Positions 1-6,681 are shown, numbered from the stretch's first letter. The stretch is DNA of 8,166 nt from an uncultured Devosia sp. (GCA_946480655.1 CAMLKN010000097.1:1-8166), one strand, 5' to 3'. Notes: generated from the sequence alone by a model not told the origin. Numbers and translations are program-made.

Positions 1-3
1 GCG

Positions 4-20
4 GCGGCGCCACGCGCCGC
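4..20. repeat. GC-rich inverted repeat (hairpin A)
   Basis: A perfect 7-base inverted repeat: GCGGCGC (4-10), loop CAC (11-13), GCGCCGC (14-20). It directly abuts the next palindrome at 21. No T-run follows it, so it is not a standard intrinsic terminator by itself. It may belong to the tail of a gene cut by the left edge, or be the first unit of a composite palindromic element. Confidence 0.55.
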
Positions 21-45
21 AAAATCAGTCCGGTGGACTGATTTT
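21..45. repeat. Perfect 10-base inverted repeat (hairpin B), REP-like or terminator-like
   Basis: AAAATCAGTC (21-30), loop CGGTG (31-35), GACTGATTTT (36-45). The arms are perfectly complementary. The A-run on the left arm and T-run on the right arm make it look like a bidirectional intrinsic terminator in which the U-tract pairs with the A-tract. A TGA stop in plus frame 3 lies inside the right arm (37-39), so an upstream gene could end within the palindrome. Whether this is a dispersed genomic repeat cannot be told from one copy. Confidence 0.7.
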
Positions 46-56
46 AGCAAGTCACG

Positions 57-84
57 CCCGGAGAGCTATGCTCGCAGGCCCGGG
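57..84. repeat. Interrupted inverted repeat (hairpin C)
   Basis: Outer arms CCCGG (57-61) and CCGGG (80-84) enclose an inner stem GAGC (63-66), loop TAT (67-69), GCTC (70-73). Unpaired bases lie on both sides of the inner stem, mostly on the right (74-79). It is weaker than hairpins B and D, but it sits between them and gives the leader a run of palindromes. Confidence 0.4.
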
Positions 85-103
85 TTCCCCACCAGCACGA
101 TAT

Positions 104-123
104 CGGCTCGCCATGGCGAGCCG
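104..123. repeat. Perfect 20-base palindrome (site D)
   Basis: Bases 104-123 equal their own reverse complement (CGGCTCGCC, then AT at the centre, then GGCGAGCCG). Having no loop, it fits a two-fold symmetric protein binding site or a cruciform better than an RNA hairpin. It lies about 20 bases upstream of the candidate -10 sequence of the following gene, so it could be an operator. It could equally be the last unit of the palindromic cluster. Confidence 0.55.
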
Positions 124-125
124 GT

Positions 126-151
126 TTGCATTCCTGGGGACGCATGATAAT
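126..151 (+). promoter_or_regulatory. Possible promoter for the TPR-der operon (weak)
   Basis: GATAAT (146-151) matches five of six bases of a sigma-70 -10 box. The best upstream partner is TTGCAT (126-131), but the 14-base gap is shorter than the usual 16-18, so the -35 assignment is doubtful. It lies 35 bases upstream of the first start codon and next to palindrome D. Confidence 0.25.
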
Positions 152-186
152 GCTCCCGCTCAACTTCTTTCGACCCTAGGCCGGCC

Positions 187-954
187 ATGTCCAACGAGAA
201 CATCTTCAACGAAATCGACGAGGAACTGCGCTCCGATCGCATGCGCGCGCTCTGGCGCCGGTTTGCCCCCTTCGTCATCGGCGGCGCTGTGGCTGTCGTG
301 GCCCTGGTCGCGATCAACGAGGGCTGGTCCTGGTATACCAACAGCCAATCCGCGGCCGCCTCCGAACAGCTCTATACGGCGCTGGATGCCGCCGAAGCCG
401 GCGACCTCGCTGCTGCCCAGGCCGAGCTCGACGCCGTTGCCGCCAATGGGTCGGGCGGCTATCCGGTACTCGCCGAATTCCGCAAGGCGGCACTCCTGGC
501 CGAACAGGGTGACGCCGCTGCCGCCGTCGCCGCCTATGACGCGCTGGCCAACAGCCAGTCCAATCAGCGCCTGCGCGAACTCGCCCTGCTGCTGGCAGCC
601 AATATCCTGGTCGATAGCGGCACGGTCGCCGATGTGGAAGCCCGCATCGCGACGCTCGCCACCGACGACGCGCAGATGCGCCGCGTCGCCCGCGAGCTTC
701 TGGGTCTGGCCCAGTATAAGGCCGGCGACTTTGCCGCTGCCGAGGCCAATTTCGAGGCCGTCATCAACGATCCCCTGGCTCAATCGCCCATTCGCAATCG
801 CATGGCCTACTATCTGGCGCAGATGCTGTCGCAGGGCGTCGTTGCTGCCGAGGAACCGGCCGAGGCCGCTGCTGAGGCCATCGACGCCATCGTCGAGGGC
901 GACGCCGCTGCCGAACCGGCCGCCGAGCCTGCAGCAGAACCCGCCGCCGAATAA
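187..954 (+). CDS. Membrane-anchored TPR-like protein, YfgM/DUF2133 type
   Basis: A 255-residue protein. The N-terminus is short and charged (1-26, with [11 protein letters not shown] before the membrane). One transmembrane helix spans about 27-43. A long Ala-rich helical region follows (about 55-215) with TPR-like helix pairs, clearest at 168-195 ([20 protein letters not shown]). This is the layout of YfgM, a protein with its N-terminus in the cytoplasm and TPRs outside, which in E. coli associates with the SecYEG translocon and periplasmic chaperones. The membrane layout is visible; the chaperone role is inferred. A low-complexity acidic Ala/Glu/Pro tail covers about 220-255. The ATG at 187 has a modest TAGG six bases upstream. 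The next gene, der, follows after 26 bases, so the two are probably co-transcribed. In E. coli yfgM also lies just upstream of der, with bamB between, which supports the assignment. Family confidence is good; exact function is uncertain. Confidence 0.88.
   Translation: MSNENIFNEIDEELRSDRMRALWRRFAPFVIGGAVAVVALVAINEGWSWYTNSQSAAASEQLYTALDAAEAGDLAAAQAELDAVAANGSGGYPVLAEFRKAALLAEQGDAAAAVAAYDALANSQSNQRLRELALLLAANILVDSGTVADVEARIATLATDDAQMRRVARELLGLAQYKAGDFAAAEANFEAVINDPLAQSPIRNRMAYYLAQMLSQGVVAAEEPAEAAAEAIDAIVEGDAAAEPAAEPAAEPAAE
907..951 (+). repeat. AAEP tetrapeptide repeat at the C-terminus of the TPR protein
   Basis: Residues 241-255 read AAEP three times and then AAE. The Glu-Pro pairs use different codons (GAA-CCG, GAG-CCT, GAA-CCC) and the Ala codons also vary. 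The DNA is therefore not a fresh exact duplication. Either the expansion is old or the peptide pattern is kept by selection. Confidence 0.75.
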
Positions 955-980
955 TCGGCCGCGAGAAAAGGAATACGGCC

Positions 981-2429
981 ATGACGGTCACACTGGCCAT
1001 TGTTGGCCGTCCCAATGTCGGCAAGTCGACCCTGTTCAATCGCCTCGTCGGTCGCAAGATCGCGCTGGTCGACGACACGCCCGGCGTCACGCGCGACCGC
1101 CGCGAGGCCGAGGGCCGCATTGCCGATCTCACCTTCAAGGTGCTCGACACGGCCGGCTATGAGGACGTCAAGGACGGCTCGCTCGAAGACCGCATGCGCC
1201 AGCAGACCGAACTGGCCATCCGCGAAGCCGACATCATCCTCTTCATGATCGACGCCAGGGCCGGCGTCGTCCCGCTCGACCAGCGCTTTGCCCAGGTGCT
1301 GCGCAAGGCCGGCAAGCAGGTCCACCTCGTCGGCAACAAGGCCGAAAGCAAGTCGGCCGAGGCCGGGCTGGTCGAGGCGTTCAAGCTCGGCTTTGGCGAA
1401 CCGATCCCGCTCTCGGCCGAGCATGGCCTGGGTCTCTCCGAACTCTATTCCATCGTCTCCGCCGCCATCGACAAGGCCGAGGAGAAGAAAGCCGCACAGG
1501 CGGCCGAGGAAGCCACTGCGTCCGACCTCGACATGCTGCCCGAGGTGGATGTCGACATCACCCCCGACATGCTCGAAGGGGAGGGCGATGACGCGACCCT
1601 GCGCTGGAACCCGCGCCGCCATCTCAACGTCGCCATTGTCGGCCGTCCCAATGCCGGCAAATCGACGCTGGTCAATCGCATGGTTGGCGAGGACAGGGTC
1701 CTTGTCGGCCCGGAAGCCGGCATTACCCGCGACAGCATCCTTGTGCCCTGGGAATGGGAAGGCCGCACCATCAACCTCGTGGATACTGCCGGTATCCGCC
1801 GCCGCTCGCGCGTCACCGAGAAGCTTGAGAAGCTGGCCGTGGGCGACAGCCTGCGCTCCATCCAGTATGCCGAAGTCGTCGTTCTGCTGCTCGACGCCAC
1901 GATCCCTTTCGAAAAGCAGGATCTGGCCCTTGCGGACCTCGTCGAGCGCGAAGGCCGCGCCATGGTCATCGCGCTCAACAAGTGGGATCTGATCGAGGAC
2001 AAGAACAAGGCTTTGGCCGAGCTGCGCGAAGCCTGCGAGCGCCTGCTGCCGCAGTTGCGCGGCATCCCGCTGGTGACGCTGTCGGGCCTCACCGGCAAGA
2101 ATATCGACCGGCTGATGGACGCCATCTTCGAGATCGAGCGGAGCTGGAATGCTCACGTCTCCACGTCGCGGCTCAATCGCTGGCTGGCGGGCATGCTGGA
2201 AGGCCATCCCCCGCCGGCTGTTTCTGGCCGGCGCCTCAAGATGCGCTACATGACCCAGGCCAAGACGCGGCCGCCCAGCTTCATCGTCTTCGCCTCGCGC
2301 CCCGATGCCGTGCCGGCCTCCTACCAGCGCTATCTCATCAATGGCCTGCGGGAGACCTTCGACATCAAGGGCACGCCGATCCGCCTCTGGCTCCGGGGTG
2401 GCAACAATCCCTATGCGGACAAGAAGTGA
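981..2429 (+). CDS. der: Ribosome assembly GTPase Der (EngA)
   Basis: A 482-residue tandem GTPase needed for maturation of the 50S ribosomal subunit; cytoplasmic and usually essential. GTPase domain 1 has the P-loop GRPNVGKST at 9-17, DTAG at 56-59 and a G4 motif NKAE at 119-122. A charged Ala/Glu linker runs from about 165 to 205. Domain 2 has GRPNAGKST at 221-229, DTAG at 268-271 and a standard NKWD at 333-336. The C-terminal KH-like domain covers about 390-480 and carries the familiar [10 protein letters not shown] (430-439) and a terminal [15 protein letters not shown] stretch. Two G domains in tandem plus the KH-like domain are diagnostic of this family. The ATG at 981 has a good AAGGA eight bases upstream (968-972), and the length is typical. 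NKAE in domain 1 in place of NKxD is the only departure from the textbook motifs, and I believe it recurs in alphaproteobacteria. It probably shares a transcript with the upstream TPR gene. Confidence 0.97.
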   Translation: MTVTLAIVGRPNVGKSTLFNRLVGRKIALVDDTPGVTRDRREAEGRIADLTFKVLDTAGYEDVKDGSLEDRMRQQTELAIREADIILFMIDARAGVVPLDQRFAQVLRKAGKQVHLVGNKAESKSAEAGLVEAFKLGFGEPIPLSAEHGLGLSELYSIVSAAIDKAEEKKAAQAAEEATASDLDMLPEVDVDITPDMLEGEGDDATLRWNPRRHLNVAIVGRPNAGKSTLVNRMVGEDRVLVGPEAGITRDSILVPWEWEGRTINLVDTAGIRRRSRVTEKLEKLAVGDSLRSIQYAEVVVLLLDATIPFEKQDLALADLVEREGRAMVIALNKWDLIEDKNKALAELREACERLLPQLRGIPLVTLSGLTGKNIDRLMDAIFEIERSWNAHVSTSRLNRWLAGMLEGHPPPAVSGRRLKMRYMTQAKTRPPSFIVFASRPDAVPASYQRYLINGLRETFDIKGTPIRLWLRGGNNPYADKK

Positions 2430-2470
2430 GCCTGGGCTGGGAACAACCCCAATCTCCGCCCATCGGCCTA

Positions 2471-2498
2471 TTCACTTGTCGCCCCCTTGCCCTATAGT
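2471..2498 (+). promoter_or_regulatory. Possible promoter in the der-CNNM intergenic gap (weak)
   Basis: The gap 2430-2551 holds TATAGT (2493-2498), a four-to-five of six match to a -10 box. TTCACT (2471-2476) lies 16 bases before it as a poor -35, and TTGTCG (2476-2481) would be too close. A start near 2505 would give a leader of about 45 bases. No clear terminator for der is seen in this gap, only a four-base stem around 2438-2451. Confidence 0.25.
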
Positions 2499-2551
2499 GC
2501 GCGCGTCGTAACACCCCGCCATTGGTCGCGGCGTGCCAACATTGCACTTTG

Positions 2552-3838
2552 TTGCTTACAGAAATCATCATCGTCGTCGTTCTGATCCTGGTGAACGGCG
2601 CCCTGGCCATGTCTGAACTGGCCGTCGTCTCTTCCCGCACAGCGCGCCTCAAGGTGCTAGCCGATCAAGGCAACAAGGGTGCCGCAACGGCGATGCGCCT
2701 GGCCGAAGATCCCGGCAAGTTCCTGTCCTCCGTGCAGATCGGCATCACCCTCGTGGGCATCCTGTCCGGCGCCTTCTCCGGCGCCACGCTGGGTCTGCGC
2801 GTGACGGCCTGGCTCGAATCCATCGGTGCCCCGAACAACATTGCCGACGTCGTCGGTGTCGGCGCCGTCGTGGTCCTGATCACCTATGGCTCTTTGATCC
2901 TGGGCGAACTCGTCCCCAAGCAGATCGCCCTGCGCAACCCCGAGGCCGTTGCTGCGCGCGTGGCCCAGCCCATGGCCATCCTCGCCTTGGTGGGTACGCC
3001 CATCGTCTGGGTGCTCGACATTTCCGGCAAGCTGGTGCTGCGCCTCCTGGGGCAGTCCGGCCAATCCGAGGATTCAGTCACCGAGGAAGAAGTGCGGACG
3101 ATCATTGCGGAGGCGACCACGGCCGGCATCCTCGAAACCGAGGAACACTCGATGATCTCGGGCGTCATGCGCCTCGCCGATCGCTCGGCGCGCGGCCTGA
3201 TGACGCCGCGCCTCGATGTCGTCTCGATCGACGTAGAGGACAGCTACGAAGAGAACCTGGCCACGATCCTGTCCGCGAACCACACCAAGGTGCTGGTTCA
3301 GGAGGGGGATGCGGATTCCATCCTCGGCGTCCTGGCCCTGTCGGACCTGCTGCCGGCACTTGCCGCCGGCCAGCAGCCCAACCTGCGCAGCCTCGTCAGG
3401 CCCGTTCCGGTGGTCATGGAACATGCCGATGCGCTGGACGTGGTCGAAGCCATCCGCAAGTCCAAGGCGCAGATGGCACTGGTGGTCGACGAGTACGGGC
3501 ATTTCGAGGGTATCGTCACTTTCGGCGACGTGCTCGAAGTCATTACCGGCGCCTATGGTGACGACTCCGGCGATGAGCCAGCCCTCACCGAGCGCCAGGA
3601 TGGTTCCTGGCTGGTCGCAGGCTGGATGCCCGTCGACGACTTCCGTGAGCGATTCAGGGTCACCGTGCCCAAGGATGCGCGTTACGAGACGGTCGCGGGC
3701 TACATCCTCTCCGAACTCAACCACCTGCCTGCGGTCGGGGAGAGCTTCGAGCGGGATGGCTGGCGTTTCGAAGTTGTCGACCTCGACGGGCACCGGATCG
3801 ACAAGGTGCTGGTCTCCCCCACTGTCATCCCGAGCTGA
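2552..3838 (+). CDS. CNNM/CorC-family (HlyC/CorC, former UPF0053) membrane protein with two CBS domains
   Basis: A 428-residue inner-membrane protein of the DUF21-CBS-CBS-CorC_HlyC type. Membrane segments are likely at about 3-24, 58-82, 99-122 and 137-160, with the family hallmarks NGALAMSELAVVSSR (15-29) and GELVPK (118-123). A linker helix leads to MTPR at 217-220. Two CBS domains follow at about 218-278 and 283-335, the second containing VDEYG (312-316) and GIVTFGDVLE (320-329). The C-terminal transporter-associated domain is at about 345-425. Relatives are linked to Mg2+/Co2+ handling, with the CBS pair sensing nucleotides; the older 'hemolysin' label is misleading. Substrate here is unknown. 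The start is a judgement: TTG 2552 gives the usual MLTEIIIVV beginning. The frame is also open to a TTG at 2522, and the first ATG (2609) would delete the first membrane helix. None of these has a clear Shine-Dalgarno sequence. Confidence 0.92.
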   Translation: MLTEIIIVVVLILVNGALAMSELAVVSSRTARLKVLADQGNKGAATAMRLAEDPGKFLSSVQIGITLVGILSGAFSGATLGLRVTAWLESIGAPNNIADVVGVGAVVVLITYGSLILGELVPKQIALRNPEAVAARVAQPMAILALVGTPIVWVLDISGKLVLRLLGQSGQSEDSVTEEEVRTIIAEATTAGILETEEHSMISGVMRLADRSARGLMTPRLDVVSIDVEDSYEENLATILSANHTKVLVQEGDADSILGVLALSDLLPALAAGQQPNLRSLVRPVPVVMEHADALDVVEAIRKSKAQMALVVDEYGHFEGIVTFGDVLEVITGAYGDDSGDEPALTERQDGSWLVAGWMPVDDFRERFRVTVPKDARYETVAGYILSELNHLPAVGESFERDGWRFEVVDLDGHRIDKVLVSPTVIPS

Positions 3839-3857
3839 CGGAGCGGTCGGGCGTCAG
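3835..3857. terminator. Inverted repeat spanning two convergent stop codons
   Basis: CTGACG (3835-3840) and CGTCAG (3852-3857) are perfectly complementary around an 11-base loop. The plus-strand stop TGA (3836-3838) and the minus-strand stop (TCA at 3854-3856) each lie inside an arm. The stem is short and no T-run follows in either direction, so a role as a two-way terminator is tentative. Confidence 0.3.
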
Positions 3858-4447
3858 AGGTTCATCCCGAACCACACCACGCCCGGCTCTTCGCGCTGCG
3901 GGATAAACCCGCTGCGCGTCCAGAAGGCGATGCCGCCGGTATTGGTCGCGCTGGCGCCGAGGTGGATCCCTTTGACGCCTGCAGCGCGGGCCTGGTCGCT
4001 CCAGAGGTCGAGAAGTCGCGTGCCAACCCTCTGGCCGCGCAGGCGCGGCAGGAGGTTCATGTGGATGTGGGCCGGATAGGCCGCGACGAGCTCAGCGGGC
4101 GAATGGCTGGGCGACATGATCGAGCTTATGCGGCTCCGGTCGGCCGCGGTCATGCCTTCCGCATTTGCGTAGCGGGCGCGCAGCGCCGGCCACCACTCGC
4201 TCTCGAGGCGCGCCGTGAACCGATCCGTGTCATGCGTGCCCACCACATAGCCCGCGACCCCGTCGTCATCCTCGGCCACGAAGACATTGGCTGGCTCCAG
4301 CACCCCATAGGGGGCGGCATAGATGTGGCCGACCAGTTGCAGATCACTGTGCAGCGGGGATGCGTCCTGGCCCGCATTGCCGGTTTCGACGCAGATGCGA
4401 TAGAGCGCGTCGAGATCGGCGGGCTGGTAGGGGCGAAGCGTCAGCAT
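3854..4447 (-). CDS. GNAT-family N-acetyltransferase, substrate unknown
   Basis: A 197-residue soluble protein with the GNAT acetyl-CoA fold. It opens with LTLRPYQPADLDALYRIC (2-19), a typical first strand and helix. FVAEDDDGVAGYVVGTHD (about 55-72) forms the central strands. The acetyl-CoA pyrophosphate-binding motif A is around residue 136-145 (RGQRVGTRLL), preceded by HIHMNLLP. The last part, TNTGGIAFWTRSGF, is the usual motif B helix and strand. Within motif A the first glycine of R/Q-x-x-G-x-G/A is Arg, a tolerated variant. The sequence recalls the small bacterial GNATs related to the acetyltransferase-like domain of human O-GlcNAcase, but that is recollection rather than proof. The ATG at 4447 comes 3 bases after the SDR stop and has no clear ribosome-binding site, suggesting translational coupling. 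It is the last gene of the minus-strand cluster. The acyl acceptor cannot be inferred. Confidence 0.88.
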   Translation of the reverse strand: MLTLRPYQPADLDALYRICVETGNAGQDASPLHSDLQLVGHIYAAPYGVLEPANVFVAEDDDGVAGYVVGTHDTDRFTARLESEWWPALRARYANAEGMTAADRSRISSIMSPSHSPAELVAAYPAHIHMNLLPRLRGQRVGTRLLDLWSDQARAAGVKGIHLGASATNTGGIAFWTRSGFIPQREEPGVVWFGMNL

Positions 4448-4450
4448 GGG

Positions 4451-5185
4451 TCAGATGTCTTCGAATGCACCCGTGCCGACGTCGAACAGGCGGCCGTTCT
4501 CGGTGAGCGACGGGCTCAGCATGTCGATGAGCCTGGGTGCCACTTCGGCGGGCGTCGGCAGCGTATTGGGATCTTCGCCCGGCATGGCCTTGGCCCGCAT
4601 GGCGGTGCGCACGATGCCCGGATAGAAGACATTGGCCCGTGCCGTGGTCGTGGCGATTTCCCCGGCATAGGATTTGACCAGCGCGTCGAGCGCCGCCTTG
4701 CTGGCCGCATAGAGGCCCCAGAAGGGCCGGGCCGAGCGCGCAGCCCCAGAGGATACGAATACCGCACGCCCCGCTTCCGACTGGCGCAGCAGCACGTCGA
4801 GCGAGCGGATCAGTCGATAGTTGGCCGTGACGTTGACCGCCAGAACCTTGTCGAAGTCATCGGGCTTGATATGGGCCACCGGGCTCAGCACACCCAGTTG
4901 GCCGGCATTGGCCACGAGGCCGTCCAGATGCCCCCAGCGCTCGAAAATGGCGGCGCCGAGCCGGTCGACGGCCTCGCCGTCGCGCAGGTCGAGCGGCACC
5001 AGCGTCGTCGAGCCGCCGATGGCCTGGATGGCATCATCGAGTTCTTCGAGCCCCCCCACCGTACGGGCCACGGCGATCACATGTGCGCCGCGGTTCGCCG
5101 CCTCGATGCCAGCGGCATAGCCGATGCCGCGCGACGCGCCGGTAATGAGGACGACCTTGCCGGCCAGTTCTTTGTTGTCAGTCAT
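4451..5185 (-). CDS. Short-chain dehydrogenase/reductase (classical SDR)
   Basis: A 244-residue NAD(P)-dependent oxidoreductase with the complete classical SDR set: cofactor loop TGASRGIG (15-22), NAG (93-95), Asn118 in the VNV context, Ser145/Ser146, and the catalytic pair Tyr159/Lys163 in YAASK, followed by PG at 189-190. An Arg (R41) after the second strand hints at NADP(H) preference, but weakly. Substrate is unknown. The start is set at ATG 5185, overlapping the purF stop by one base (TAATG), with AAGGA (minus strand, bases 5195-5199) nine bases upstream. The frame stays open to 5389, but that extension lies wholly within purF and reads as Arg/Pro-rich out-of-frame sequence, so it is not used. 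I recall an SDR following purF in other rhizobial-type genomes, which would suggest a conserved but unexplained association. It may also act on fatty or cell-envelope compounds; no evidence separates these options. Confidence 0.93.
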   Translation of the reverse strand: MTDNKELAGKVVLITGASRGIGYAAGIEAANRGAHVIAVARTVGGLEELDDAIQAIGGSTTLVPLDLRDGEAVDRLGAAIFERWGHLDGLVANAGQLGVLSPVAHIKPDDFDKVLAVNVTANYRLIRSLDVLLRQSEAGRAVFVSSGAARSARPFWGLYAASKAALDALVKSYAGEIATTTARANVFYPGIVRTAMRAKAMPGEDPNTLPTPAEVAPRLIDMLSPSLTENGRLFDVGTGAFEDI

Positions 5186-6675
5186 TAACCCGCTTCCTTG
5201 AGCAGCGAAATCTGCTTGGGATCGCTCATGGTGCGGCCATGCAGATCGGTCAACTGCGTCGGATAGTCGCCCGTGAAATAGTGGTCGGTGAATTGCGGCG
5301 CCTGCGGGTCGCGCTTCTGGCCGCCCACGGCCTGGTAGAGCCCGTCGATGGACAGGAAAGCCAGGGAATCGGCGCCGATGAACCGGCACATGGCATCGAG
5401 GTCGCCATACTGGTTCGCCAGCAGCTTGTCCGGATCGGGCGTATCGATGCCGTAGTAGTCCGAATGGAAAATCATCGGGCTGGCGACGCGGATATGCACT
5501 TCCGTAGCGCCCGCGTCGCGGATCATCTGCACGATCTTGACCGAGGTCGTGCCGCGCACGATCGAGTCATCGATCAGTACCACCCGCTTGCCGGCGATTT
5601 CGGCTCGGTTGGCGGAATGCTTCAAACGCACGCCGAAGGCCCGGATCTGCTGCGTCGGTTCGATGAAGGTCCGGCCCACATAGTGGTTGCGGATGATCCC
5701 CAGCTCGAACGGAATGCCGCTCTGCTGCGCATAGCCGATGGCCGCCGGCGTGCCCCCATCGGGCACCGGCACGACCACGTCGGCCTCGACCGGTGCTTCC
5801 TTGGCGAGGTTGATCCCCATGTTCTTCCGGGCGGTATAGACGCTGCGGCCCGAGACCACGCTGTCAGGGCGGGCGAAGTAGACATATTCGAACAGGCACG
5901 GCCGCTCGGGCACCGGGCGCGCCGGTTTGCGCGCATCCACCGTGATCGAGCCGTCCGGCTGGATTTCGCAGATGATGACTTCGCCATTCTCGACGTCGCG
6001 CACATACTTGGCGCCCACGATGTCGAGCGCGCAGGTTTCCGAACAGAAGATCGGCTTGCCGTCGAGTTCGCCCATCACCAGCGGTCGAATGCCGACCGGA
6101 TCGCGCGCCGCGATCAGCTTGGTGCGGGTCATGGCCAGCATGGCATAGCCGCCTTCCATCTGGCGGATGGCGTCGATGAAGCGGTCCGTGCTGGAAGAAT
6201 GGCGCGAGCGGGCGATCAGGTGCAGCACCACTTCGCTGTCCGAGGTCGACTGGCAGATGGCACCGGTGGCGATGATCTGGCGCCGCAGGGTCAGGCCATT
6301 GGTGAAATTGCCATTGTGGGCGATGGCGATGCCGCCCACTTCCAGTTCGGCGAAGAGCGGCTGCACATTGCGCAGGGCCACCTCGCCGGTGGTGGAATAG
6401 CGCGTATGGCCGATGGCGATACTGCCGGGCAGTTTGGCGAGGACGGCAGGGTCCGTGTAGTGGTCACCCACCAGCCCCATGCGCTTTTCCTGGTAGAACT
6501 GGCGCCCGTCGAAGCTCACGATGCCCGCCGCCTCCTGGCCGCGATGCTGCAGGGCATGCAGCCCCAGCGCGGTAAGCGTCGAGGCATCGTCATGCCCCAA
6601 AATGCCAAACACGCCGCACTCTTCGTGCAGCGTGTCGCCATTGAGATCGAAATCGTCATCGCTGGGATGGGTCAC
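5185..6675 (-). CDS. purF: Amidophosphoribosyltransferase PurF
   Basis: Catalyses the first committed step of purine synthesis: PRPP plus glutamine gives 5-phosphoribosylamine. With the chosen GTG start it has 496 residues. A 19-residue propeptide precedes Cys20 in HEECGVFGI; its removal would free the catalytic N-terminal cysteine of the glutaminase (Ntn) domain. That domain also shows HRGQEAAGI (44-52), GHTRYST (89-95) and HNGNF (120-124). The phosphoribosyltransferase domain carries the PRPP loop VVLIDDSIVRGTT (365-377). Cys260 (RPCLFEY) matches one Fe-S ligand of the Bacillus enzyme, but the other three ligand positions appear to lack Cys (HSDYYGID and DPQAPQFTDHYF regions), so no 4Fe-4S cluster is expected. 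Start: GTG 6675 has GGAG six bases upstream. GTG 6723 is an in-frame alternative adding 16 residues with a poorer ribosome-binding site. cvpA lies upstream and the SDR overlaps the stop. Confidence 0.96.
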   Translation of the reverse strand: MTHPSDDDFDLNGDTLHEECGVFGILGHDDASTLTALGLHALQHRGQEAAGIVSFDGRQFYQEKRMGLVGDHYTDPAVLAKLPGSIAIGHTRYSTTGEVALRNVQPLFAELEVGGIAIAHNGNFTNGLTLRRQIIATGAICQSTSDSEVVLHLIARSRHSSSTDRFIDAIRQMEGGYAMLAMTRTKLIAARDPVGIRPLVMGELDGKPIFCSETCALDIVGAKYVRDVENGEVIICEIQPDGSITVDARKPARPVPERPCLFEYVYFARPDSVVSGRSVYTARKNMGINLAKEAPVEADVVVPVPDGGTPAAIGYAQQSGIPFELGIIRNHYVGRTFIEPTQQIRAFGVRLKHSANRAEIAGKRVVLIDDSIVRGTTSVKIVQMIRDAGATEVHIRVASPMIFHSDYYGIDTPDPDKLLANQYGDLDAMCRFIGADSLAFLSIDGLYQAVGGQKRDPQAPQFTDHYFTGDYPTQLTDLHGRTMSDPKQISLLKEAG

Positions 6676-6681
6676 CGGGGG

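Noticed and set aside
68..1162. Plus-strand open frame of 364 codons over the leader, the TPR gene and the start of der
   Set aside because: It is Ser/Pro/Arg-rich, crosses two real genes in another frame and has no domain.
810..2207. Minus-strand open frame of 465 codons opposite der
   Set aside because: Der is unmistakable on the plus strand. The opposite reading contains mirror images of the GTPase motifs and no family signature.
2430..2551. Small protein or RNA gene between der and the CNNM/CorC gene
   Set aside because: No short frame with a start and ribosome-binding site stood out, and only a four-base stem is visible. Nothing beyond a weak promoter candidate can be supported.
3962..5188. 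Plus-strand open frame of 408 codons opposite the SDR and GNAT genes
   Set aside because: It spans two well-supported minus-strand genes and their boundary, and its translation shows no fold or motif. It is a shadow of high-GC codon bias.
5186..5389. N-terminal extension of the SDR upstream of ATG 5185
   Set aside because: It lies entirely inside purF, reads as Arg/Pro-rich noise, and the SDR fold begins right after the 5185 start, which has a ribosome-binding site.
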